Shown in pieces: positions 15,816 through 22,290 of a stretch of DNA of 23,793 nt. Source of the stretch: CAZUMH01 sp964621645 (lineage in GTDB: Bacteria; Zhuqueibacterota; QNDG01; JAGLOF01). The number at the start of each line of letters is the position of its first letter. Position 1 is the stretch's first letter. Where the stretch lies: positions 1 to 23,793 of the forward strand of contig CAZUMH010000046.1 of assembly GCA_964621645.1 (NCBI GenBank), read 5' to 3'. A program made the position numbers and the translations under genes. The notes beneath the pieces were generated by a model that ran no database searches, was not told the DNA's origin, and was given only the letters and a program-made list of their open reading frames with translations.

Positions 15816-16050
15816 ACCGGTCGCCCGGGATATTCGTCCCGGGCGCAGGATGAAGGGATGTCCATACCAGGTGGAGAATGGGCCGTCCTTTTTGAAAGGG
15901 CAAAAAGGACGAAAAACCCCCGGCGCGGCTGAAAGGTCTCTTTAGGTGCTTCCCCATTCTTCATGTCGCTATGTCCCATCCCGGCCCCCCGGAGGCTGCT
16001 TTTGTCTTACTGCGGCGGCCCGGAAATGAGCCGGGCCGCCGATTATTTTT
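15816..16050 (+). ncRNA. Candidate structured noncoding RNA, family unknown
   Basis: On the plus strand the following can pair. CGCCCGGGA (15822-15830) pairs with TCCCGGGCG (15837-15845). GGGATG (15855-15860) pairs with CATCCC (15977-15982). Inside that, 15871-15882 pairs with 15953-15964 (12 pairs, two G-U). Inside that, CGTCCTTTTT (15884-15893) pairs with AAAAAGGACG (15902-15911). A terminator ends the segment at 16014-16050. A weak promoter-like pair (TTAAAG at 15780-15785, 17 nt, TATAGA at 15803-15808) would start transcription near 15816. It does not match RNase P RNA, tmRNA or a tRNA by eye; a 6S-like rod is not excluded. It could instead be a folded purD 3' UTR or a dispersed repeat. 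Confidence 0.35.
16014..16050 (+). terminator. Rho-independent terminator downstream of purD / candidate RNA
   Basis: GGCGGCCCGG (16014-16023) pairs perfectly with CCGGGCCGCC (16031-16040) across a 7-nt loop, followed by GATTATTTTT. It is oriented for plus-strand transcription, some 320 nt past the purD stop. Confidence 0.75.
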
Positions 16051-16112
16051 GTCAAATTCGGCCCCTTTTCGGGTACGGGATGGTTTGCGGTGTTAAAAGC
16101 AGCAGCCGCGCT

Positions 16113-16135
16113 TTCGGGCCGGAAATCGGCCCGAA
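16113..16135 (-). terminator. GC-rich hairpin just after the minus-strand gene cluster, possible terminator
   Basis: TTCGGGCCG (16113-16121) pairs with CGGCCCGAA (16127-16135), a 9-bp stem with GAAAT loop, 7 nt beyond the stop of the DUF6125-like gene. On the minus strand a T4 run comes only about 14 nt later, so it is not a textbook intrinsic terminator. It may still end or stabilise the transcript. Confidence 0.4.
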
Positions 16136-16142
16136 GTGAGGT

Positions 16143-16658
16143 TTATTTCTTCTCCTCTATCCAGAATTCCCAGGCGCAGTAGTATTCCTGGGGATGATCG
16201 TCCGGTGGACAACAGAGACAGCGTGTCTTGATACGGCTGTCTATTGTCTCGGCGAAAGTGGAATATTCCACGATTCCCACCGACTTGCAGGGAAAATCCG
16301 GTAATCCCCGGCGTTTACGGGCGCTTTGCACCCGGCAGTCATTCATATAGAAGCGCAGTTTTCCATCGACGAATTCACTGCTCTGTTTATTTAAAAGCGT
16401 GTACAACCGGAAGTTGAGAGCTTCCCGCAGGGCCTCGAGGCCGCCTTTTTCCGGCAGCTGCAGAAAACTCTTTATTCGTTTGGCTTCGATGGGAGAAAAA
16501 CCACGCCAGGCTTCCCGGTCCAGGTTCATCGCTTCTTCCATACCGTGGATTTTTTCCACCGCCTGGAACCAGAGACCGTCATGGGCCAGCCAGTTCTTGG
16601 CGAAATTGGCGCAGAGTTCCAGCAGCTTTTCTTTGGACAAATCGGCAATTGTTGACAT
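16143..16658 (-). CDS. Conserved cysteine-rich protein, DUF6125-like
   Basis: The protein has 171 residues with no signal peptide. I recognise the pattern of the uncharacterised DUF6125 family: an N-terminal FAKNWLAHDGLWFQAVE helix, a middle EAWRGFSPIEAKRIKSF segment, and a cysteine-rich end with MNDCRVQSARKRRGLPDFPC, RIKTRCLCCPP and YYCAWEF. Cysteines 108, 124, 147, 149, 150 and 161 could form a metal or redox site; that is inference. The layout resembles the ATC-hydrolase-like superfamily, but no activity is established. It starts 18 nt after the M24 peptidase stop and is the last gene of the minus-strand run, so it is very likely co-transcribed with the peptidases. Confidence 0.75.
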   Translation of the reverse strand: MSTIADLSKEKLLELCANFAKNWLAHDGLWFQAVEKIHGMEEAMNLDREAWRGFSPIEAKRIKSFLQLPEKGGLEALREALNFRLYTLLNKQSSEFVDGKLRFYMNDCRVQSARKRRGLPDFPCKSVGIVEYSTFAETIDSRIKTRCLCCPPDDHPQEYYCAWEFWIEEKK

Positions 16659-16676
16659 AGAGTCTCCTTGAATCCG

Positions 16677-17888
16677 TCACGTGATATAGTGAATATTTCT
16701 TTCCGTTTTACAGAGCCTGCGGCCGCCGGATGGGGTGATCACGAAGGTATCCTCTACTCCTACAGGGCCGATCCCCGTAAGATAGGCCTTGGGTTCCACG
16801 GCGATAACCATATCTTCCTGCAAGGGCAGGTCGATCCTGCGGGCCAGGATAGGGAACTCATCCAGCTCCAGCCCGACGCCGTGGCCGAAAAATTTTACCC
16901 GGTTTTCACCGAATCCCATGAACCCTTGAGGGAGCCCCTCCTCCTCGGCTTCGGCAAGCACTGTCTCGTATACCTGTTCGCAGATGTTACCAGGGCGCAG
17001 CTCCGCTTTGATCCGTTCCGCGATGGTAAGGCAGAATTCCTGGGCCCGTAATACGTCCGGTGGTATTTCGTCTCCCAGGAAGTAAATCCGGGACTGGTCA
17101 GAGAAATAGCCGTTGAAGCAGGTGACCATGTCGACGATTACCGTTTCCTCTCTGGCCAGTTTCTTCCAGCCGGCACCGGTAGGTGAAGAAGGAAAGGGAC
17201 CCTCGCCTCCGGACGGGCCGTCGAAATTCATGGGATAGAGAGCGCTGTCACCGGAAACCACGGTGACGATTGCCAGTTCCGAAGCCCGTCCGCGGATACG
17301 AAGAGCGCCGGGATGTCCCCGTTCCCGCATTTTCTTTTCAATTTTCGCGGACGCTTCCAGTTCCGTCTGCCCGGGACGAAGAATCTCCGCTACATCGGCG
17401 AAGACTTTGTCGGCCTGCTCGGCCGCTTTTTCGATCTGAGCAATTTCCCAGGAGCTCTTGACGGCTCTCAGAATCCGTAAACCAGCACTGACATCCCGCA
17501 GCTCCAGTCCCGCCAGACGCTGCTGCAGAGTGAGGTACAGTGAAGCGGGTGTCACTTCCAGTGAGAGGCCCACAGGACCGCCTTTGGCCAATTCCGCTGC
17601 TTTTTTAAACAGGGCCTTACTACCGGGATAGGGCTCCACCGGAACGCGGGCCTCAGCTTCGGCCCGGGAAAGGCTCTTCCTGCCGAAAAGGAGCGCTTCC
17701 CCCGCGGCCGGGACCAGAAGGACGCCGGTCTGGGAAGTGCCGCTATAGTAGGTCACATCAGGAAGATGATCGATCCAGGCCAGGGCGATTCCATCCCGTT
17801 GCAAGAGATCCCTCAACGCTTTCAGCCTGGCTTGAATCTCTTCTTTCGGGGTTAGAAATTGTTCATGTCGTGGAGTGATATCTGTCAT
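16677..17888 (-). CDS. M24 family metallopeptidase, Xaa-Pro dipeptidase/aminopeptidase type
   Basis: This pita-bread fold enzyme cleaves N-terminal Xaa-Pro bonds or acts as a prolidase. The creatinase-like N-domain (about 20-140) begins with ALRDLLQRDGIALAWIDHLPD. The catalytic domain keeps all five metal ligands: two Asp eleven residues apart in VIVDMVTCFNGYFSDQSR, His in FFGHGVGLELDEFP, Glu in VIAVEPKAYL and Glu in GVEDTFV. No signal peptide is seen, so it is cytoplasmic. The ATG at 17888 (MTDITPRHEQF, 403 residues) is preceded by GGAG at a 7-nt spacing; an upstream in-frame start at 17906 lacks this. It lies 52 nt after the M28 peptidase and 18 nt before the DUF6125-like gene. The two peptidases could act in series on peptides, one outside and one inside the cell. 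Confidence 0.92.
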   Translation of the reverse strand: MTDITPRHEQFLTPKEEIQARLKALRDLLQRDGIALAWIDHLPDVTYYSGTSQTGVLLVPAAGEALLFGRKSLSRAEAEARVPVEPYPGSKALFKKAAELAKGGPVGLSLEVTPASLYLTLQQRLAGLELRDVSAGLRILRAVKSSWEIAQIEKAAEQADKVFADVAEILRPGQTELEASAKIEKKMRERGHPGALRIRGRASELAIVTVVSGDSALYPMNFDGPSGGEGPFPSSPTGAGWKKLAREETVIVDMVTCFNGYFSDQSRIYFLGDEIPPDVLRAQEFCLTIAERIKAELRPGNICEQVYETVLAEAEEEGLPQGFMGFGENRVKFFGHGVGLELDEFPILARRIDLPLQEDMVIAVEPKAYLTGIGPVGVEDTFVITPSGGRRLCKTERNIHYIT

Positions 17889-17940
17889 TAAGGATCTCCA
17901 AATCAACGTACCTGTATCAGATGCGCATTACTGAGGATGA

Positions 17941-19275
17941 TTACCGTCGTGACAGTGATCGCAGCCGTTCCCGGTCGTACACGGCGGGGATACTTTCGAA
18001 TCCGTTTTTATCCACGGCGGCCACGGCGAAGATACAGTAGTCCTGGTCCCGGTTTTCCAGACTGACATGAAAGACCGAACCCCAGAAACGGCTATTCACC
18101 CGGGCGGGTTTTTCGATCAGAATCGATTCGTCCCAGTATCCCCGGTCCGTCGGCCGCATAAGAATCCTGAATCCGGCCAGATCGTCAGGATCACCTTCCC
18201 AGCGAAATTCCAGACACGTCCGGTAATCATCGTCTCTGTGTATACTCGTTACCAGGGGAGAAGGGGGAGACATGGACCAGTACCAGGCCAGGGCCAGATT
18301 GAGGGCTGTGGTACGATTCAGGTATTCGAACGACATGGTATCAGGCACGTCCGACGGGGAATGCTGGATTTGATAATTCTCCCATGGTTCAGTGAAGCGG
18401 ACACCGGCGAATCCCTCTTTAATAAACGGGGAATGATCTCCGCCGCGGCCGAAACGATCCAGCCGAAAAATCTGCTTTACATGGAGCCGGGGATAATAGG
18501 CGGCGGCGATATCACCCAGGTAAAGAGCCCAGAGGCGTGAGGGGGAGTCAACCGGGTCAGGAGAAAAACAGCGCAGCACGGTATTGTCCGACCAGCCCTG
18601 ACCTCCATGGGTGTTCCCGATCATATCGTTGGCGATAACACCCTCAATCGGCAGCTTCAGCCGCACCGCTTTACCGGCCATGTAGGTGCTGCCGAAAAGC
18701 CCTTCCTCTTCACCGGTGACCGCGGCCAGGATGACGGTATTTTCCAGTCGTTCTTTCGCGAGTATGCGCGCCAGTTCCAGCAGTGCCGCGGTGCCGCTGC
18801 CGTCATCATCGGCACCCGGAGCGGCGGAGGTGATATCATCACCCCGTTCCGTGCGGGAATCGTAATGGCCGGTGATGATCAGGGTGCGCTCCGTTCTTCC
18901 GGGAATGACGGCGATAACATTGGCGAGCCGCAGTGTGTCCGCACCGGCCGCGGGGCGCCAGCGCCTGGGGATGGCCTGATCAAACCAGTCGAAATAGACG
19001 TTCATACGGTTGTTGTTGGCGGCGTTTATCAGCTGGAACTGATGGTAGAGCCAGCGTCTGGCGGCTCCGATACCCCTGGATGGGGAGAGTGTGTCCGAAA
19101 AGGTGTGCCGGGTATGGAAACTCACCAGACCATCGATATCCTCTCTCAGCCGTTCCTGGCTCACTTCGACTGTAAGCGAGTCTATTTTCGCCCGTATGAA
19201 CGAAACCTGGGCATCCAGATTGATGGCAAGAAGAGAGAGGAACAAACAGGATGTGATATGCATACGTAATTTCAT
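17941..19275 (-). CDS. Secreted M28 family zinc aminopeptidase with a C-terminal Fn3-like domain
   Basis: From ATG 19275 the protein has 444 residues. A signal peptide (MKLRMHITSCLFLSLLAINLDAQ) is followed by the M28 catalytic domain. The two-zinc site is complete: GHYDS (His, about 137), GADDDGSG (bridging Asp, about 156), GEEEGLFGS (Glu, about 190), IANDMIG (Asp) and QHSPSD (His). The last 100 residues (SPLVTSIHRDDDYRTCLEFRWEG onward, ending in FAVAAVDKNGFES) look like a fibronectin III-type beta sandwich. It probably releases N-terminal amino acids from extracellular or periplasmic peptides. A TTG start at 19296 is possible but would leave almost no leader after the putative promoter. It sits between the acyl-CoA synthetase and the M24 peptidase on the same strand. 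Confidence 0.9.
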   Translation of the reverse strand: MKLRMHITSCLFLSLLAINLDAQVSFIRAKIDSLTVEVSQERLREDIDGLVSFHTRHTFSDTLSPSRGIGAARRWLYHQFQLINAANNNRMNVYFDWFDQAIPRRWRPAAGADTLRLANVIAVIPGRTERTLIITGHYDSRTERGDDITSAAPGADDDGSGTAALLELARILAKERLENTVILAAVTGEEEGLFGSTYMAGKAVRLKLPIEGVIANDMIGNTHGGQGWSDNTVLRCFSPDPVDSPSRLWALYLGDIAAAYYPRLHVKQIFRLDRFGRGGDHSPFIKEGFAGVRFTEPWENYQIQHSPSDVPDTMSFEYLNRTTALNLALAWYWSMSPPSPLVTSIHRDDDYRTCLEFRWEGDPDDLAGFRILMRPTDRGYWDESILIEKPARVNSRFWGSVFHVSLENRDQDYCIFAVAAVDKNGFESIPAVYDRERLRSLSRR

Positions 19276-19305
19276 GGCTTTCCCCGAAAAGGTCAATCCC
19301 TCATA

Positions 19306-19334
19306 AAAATAAAGGATGAAGTGAGAAAATTCAA
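19306..19334 (-). promoter_or_regulatory. Putative promoter of the M28-M24-DUF6125 unit
   Basis: On the minus strand TTGAAT (19334-19329) and TATTTT (19311-19306) are separated by 17 nt, with each box matching consensus at four of six. Transcription would start near 19299, giving a leader of about 24 nt to the ATG at 19275. Confidence 0.4.
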
Positions 19335-19353
19335 CCGCTTTTATTCTCTGCGT

Positions 19354-21033
19354 TCAGATATAGAGGTAGCGTTTCACTTTGTTGGTCGGTGTCAGTTCAA
19401 AGGGTTCGGGATATTCCTCGATCCGGGAAATTTTCGAAAAGACCGGAAGCCGTTCATTGGTCTCTTTGCGAGTTTTCTCCAAGATAGCGCTTATATGCCG
19501 GGATGATTCCTCTTCCCGTTTCTGATCGCTGAATTCCGAAGTAATGGTGTCGTAATCCGGATAGGCCTTGGCGATGATTTTCCCCTTTTTTTCATACACG
19601 ATGACCTGTTGAATATAGGGGCTGAGAAGCAGTTGCTGCTCGATGATTTCCGGATATATATTTTCCCCCGACGGTCCCACGATCACATTCTTGGATCTTC
19701 CCTTGATGAAGAGGTAGCCTTCGCCGTCGAAATATCCCAGGTCCCCGGTATGCAGCCAGCCGTCTTTCTGAAGAATGGCACGAGTGGCCGCTTCATTCTT
19801 ATAATATCCCTTCATCACATTGGATCCCTTTACCATAATCTCCCCGATACCAGTCATGGGATCAGGGCCATCGATAGTGATATCGATCCCGGGGATGGGC
19901 TGGCCGCAGGAACCGAATTTCACTTTTCCGAAGGGATTGATCGTCAGGATTGGAGCAGTCTCCGTCATGCCGTATCCGGTTGAATAGCTGATAGAGGCGT
20001 CTCTCAGGTATGTCTCCACGTCCGGATTGAGCGATGCTCCTCCAAACATGAAGAAACGGAGCCTGCCGCCGAATGACTCGATCATTTTCGCTCCCGCTTT
20101 CCTGTTAATATATTTACGGAACGCCGGCAGGCGGTACATGGTCCTGAGCATGGGACTGGCCTGGATCTTCGGCAGGATGCGTTTGCGGTAGATCTTGTCC
20201 ACCACCAGCGGCACGGTGAGCACTCCGGTCGGCTGCACGCTCTCCATGGCGGCCAGAAGCTTCTGCGGTGTTGGCAGACCTTCCAGATAGAAAATATTGA
20301 CGCCGGCGGTAAGGGGGCAGAGCATGCCTCCTGTCGCCTCGAACGTATGGGCCAGGGGAAGAATGGAAAGGAAACGGTCATTGCTGTCGATGGGGAATTT
20401 CTTAATTGAGTTGATGACGTTGGACGCGATGTTTTTATGTGTCAGCATGACTCCTTTGGAACTGCCCGTAGTGCCCGATGTGTAGATGATCGCCGCCAGA
20501 TCTTTCTCCTCCGGCCGAGATAGTTGGTCCGCTATCTCTTTCTTTTCTTTCAGGGTCAGGTCTTTCCTGGTCAGTTTCTTCCTGATATTCTGGGCCGTTC
20601 CACCTTTTATTTTACCTCTTTCTTCCAGGGAGAAATCCTCGATTGAATAGACAGAGTGCAGATGATTGCTTTCCATCCCTTCCAGGGCGGCCCTGTATTT
20701 ATCGCCGACAAACAGAGCCACGCTTTCGGAATTTCGAATGATATGATGGATGTCGGCTTCAGGGAATCCGGTGAGGATGGGTACCGCCACCGCTCCCAGA
20801 ACCACCGTGGAGAGATAGGCGATGACCCAGGTGGGGCTGTTATCGGCCAGAATGGCGATCTTGTCTCCTTTGCTGATGCCCCGGATCAACAGATCTGAGG
20901 CAAGATTGTATACCTTTTCTTCGAGCTCGCCATAGCTGAGGGCCGCTTTCCCCGCCGAAGCAATGGCGGGAAGGTTTTTGTATTTGCGGAAACTTTCCTC
21001 AATCAGGGCACGAATCGTTACTTCTTCATTCAT
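19354..21033 (-). CDS. AMP-forming long-chain acyl-CoA synthetase
   Basis: The enzyme activates fatty acids to acyl-AMP and then acyl-CoA for degradation or lipid synthesis. From ATG 21033 it has 559 residues. Motifs are the P-loop YTSGTTGSSKG (about 184-194), LPLAHTFEATGGM, the adenine-binding GYGMTETAP, the WLHTGDLGYFDGEGYLFIKGR hinge region and the catalytic-lysine end LTPTNKVKR. The linker ILPKIQASPMLRTMYRLPAF is of the long-chain FadD/FACS type. GGAG lies 7 nt before ATG 21033. An upstream start at 21117 would run back into ychF and has no such support. It starts 25 nt after the ychF stop, so it is probably in the same transcript. Substrate chain length is inferred. Confidence 0.92.
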   Translation of the reverse strand: MNEEVTIRALIEESFRKYKNLPAIASAGKAALSYGELEEKVYNLASDLLIRGISKGDKIAILADNSPTWVIAYLSTVVLGAVAVPILTGFPEADIHHIIRNSESVALFVGDKYRAALEGMESNHLHSVYSIEDFSLEERGKIKGGTAQNIRKKLTRKDLTLKEKKEIADQLSRPEEKDLAAIIYTSGTTGSSKGVMLTHKNIASNVINSIKKFPIDSNDRFLSILPLAHTFEATGGMLCPLTAGVNIFYLEGLPTPQKLLAAMESVQPTGVLTVPLVVDKIYRKRILPKIQASPMLRTMYRLPAFRKYINRKAGAKMIESFGGRLRFFMFGGASLNPDVETYLRDASISYSTGYGMTETAPILTINPFGKVKFGSCGQPIPGIDITIDGPDPMTGIGEIMVKGSNVMKGYYKNEAATRAILQKDGWLHTGDLGYFDGEGYLFIKGRSKNVIVGPSGENIYPEIIEQQLLLSPYIQQVIVYEKKGKIIAKAYPDYDTITSEFSDQKREEESSRHISAILEKTRKETNERLPVFSKISRIEEYPEPFELTPTNKVKRYLYI

Positions 21034-21058
21034 ACGGATACTCCTTATACAGTGGGGG

Positions 21059-22150
21059 TCAGGGACGAGCATGAATGTAGATAAGGTCCCCGTCTCTGAC
21101 GATATACTCTCTGCCATGGGCCGAGACTTGGCCCTGTTCGTGCATGTTTTTAAGGGATCCCTGGCGGATCAGTTCTTCCGCCGGGACCACTTCAGCCTTG
21201 ATAAAACCCTTTTCGAAATCGCTATGCACCTTGCCGGCCGCTTCCTGCACTGTCGCTCCCTTGGAAACGGTCCAGGCATGGCACTCGTTTTCATTGGCGG
21301 TGAAGAAGGTGATCAGATTCAGTACGGTGTACCCGGTCCGCACCAGTTTCTGCAATCCTGTTTCGTCCAAACCCATCTCCCGCAGAAAGACAAGCTGATC
21401 CTCATGATCCAGTTCGGATATTTCGGCCTGGGTCTTGCCGCAGAATGAGATACAGCCGGTGCCGACCGCGCGGGCGTGTCTTTCCAGGGCCTCAACCAGC
21501 GGGGACTGGTGCAGATGATTTTCGTCCACGTTGGCGATGAAGAAAAGCGGCTTGGCTGTGATCAGATTGAGCCGGCGACTGAGAGCCCAGGTCTCATCAT
21601 CCAGCTGCAGCCGCCGGATCTCCTTCCCCTCCGAGAGCCGGGCGCTCAGTTCTTCCAGAACGGCCGCCTCTTTCCTGGCGCCGCTGTCTCCGGTACGGGC
21701 CGCTGTTTTTAATTTTTTGAAATTATTCTCGACAATCTCCAGGTCCTTGAGAATGAGTTCCGTGGTTACCAGATCAGCATCGGCGGCCGGGTCCAGTCCG
21801 CCGCTGGGATGAGAAACATTCTGGTCTTCGAAACAGCGGACCACATGGGCGACGGCATCCACTCTGCCGAGATGGGAGAGGAACTGATTTCCCAGCCCTT
21901 CCCCCGTGCTGGCTCCCCTGACCAATCCCGCGATGTCCACGAATTCAAGAGTGGTGGGTACAATGCGGGCGGATCCAACCACTTTTTGCAGAGCCTCCAG
22001 TCTGCGGTCACGCAGAGGCACGATGCCGTGATGGGGATCGATCGTGCAGAAAGGATACGCTGAAGCCTCGACCCGCTGACTGGTGACGGCGTTGAAAATA
22101 GTGGATTTGCCGGCGTTGGGCAGTCCGACGAAGCCGCAGGAAAATCCCAT
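21059..22150 (-). CDS. ychF: Redox/ribosome-associated ATPase YchF (OLA1-like)
   Basis: YchF is an Obg-family P-loop protein that binds ATP rather than GTP and associates with ribosomes, with roles in stress and redox responses. From ATG 22150 it has 364 residues. It shows GLPNAGKS (9-16), the G3 region FVDIAGLVRGAS, and ANVDE where GTPases have NKxD, the change that explains its ATP preference. The coiled helical insert follows, and the C-terminal TGS domain has GATVQEAAGKVHSDFEKGFIKAEV. GGGAGG lies just before ATG 22150. An upstream start at 22216 would precede the -10 box of the promoter and is rejected. It heads the minus-strand run. Confidence 0.96.
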   Translation of the reverse strand: MGFSCGFVGLPNAGKSTIFNAVTSQRVEASAYPFCTIDPHHGIVPLRDRRLEALQKVVGSARIVPTTLEFVDIAGLVRGASTGEGLGNQFLSHLGRVDAVAHVVRCFEDQNVSHPSGGLDPAADADLVTTELILKDLEIVENNFKKLKTAARTGDSGARKEAAVLEELSARLSEGKEIRRLQLDDETWALSRRLNLITAKPLFFIANVDENHLHQSPLVEALERHARAVGTGCISFCGKTQAEISELDHEDQLVFLREMGLDETGLQKLVRTGYTVLNLITFFTANENECHAWTVSKGATVQEAAGKVHSDFEKGFIKAEVVPAEELIRQGSLKNMHEQGQVSAHGREYIVRDGDLIYIHARP

Positions 22151-22187
22151 GCTTCCTCCCTGGATATGATATCCCGCTCCCGGGTAA

Positions 22188-22216
22188 AATGTACAGCCCC
22201 GACGCCTCATTGTCAA
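22188..22216 (-). promoter_or_regulatory. Sigma70-type promoter of ychF
   Basis: On the minus strand a perfect TTGACA (22216-22211) is followed by a 17-nt spacer and TACATT (22193-22188). The start of transcription would fall near 22181, leaving about 30 nt of leader with a good Shine-Dalgarno before ATG 22150. It has the same architecture as the uvrB promoter in this window. Confidence 0.65.
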
Positions 22217-22239
22217 GAGGATTACCGATGGCGCGAAGT

Positions 22240-22272
22240 AAAAAAAAGCCCCTGCCTCGGCAGGGGCTTTTT
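22240..22272. terminator. Strong terminator after the Ig/Fn3-type surface gene
   Basis: GCCCCTGCC (22248-22256) pairs perfectly with GGCAGGGGC (22259-22267). On the minus strand the stem is followed by eight T (22247-22240), and on the plus strand by five T. It lies 18 nt beyond the stop of the minus-strand gene and separates it from the ychF promoter. Confidence 0.9.
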
Positions 22273-22290
22273 ACCTTCAGGATTTCGGTA

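Larger units (their letters stand above)
15697..16142. other. Structured intergenic region without a credible protein gene
   Basis: These 446 bases between convergent genes begin AT-rich (15697-15815) and become GC-rich. They hold an imperfect inverted repeat (15724-15731 with 15760-15767), a 9-bp hairpin (15822-15845), a nested long-range helix (15855-15982), an intrinsic terminator (16014-16050) and a second GC-rich hairpin (16113-16135). The 88-codon open frame on the minus strand (15713-15979) runs through these helices and has no recognisable motif. Details are in separate entries. Confidence 0.65.

Noticed and set aside
15822..15845. The CGCCCGGGA/TCCCGGGCG hairpin as the purD terminator
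   Set aside because: No T run follows on either strand; the hairpin at 16014-16040 with its T tail is the better terminator.
15713..15979. An 88-codon minus-strand open frame in the purD downstream region
   Set aside because: It runs through strong hairpins and across the AT-rich/GC-rich boundary, has no recognisable motif, and no clear Shine-Dalgarno; the RNA-structure reading explains the sequence better.
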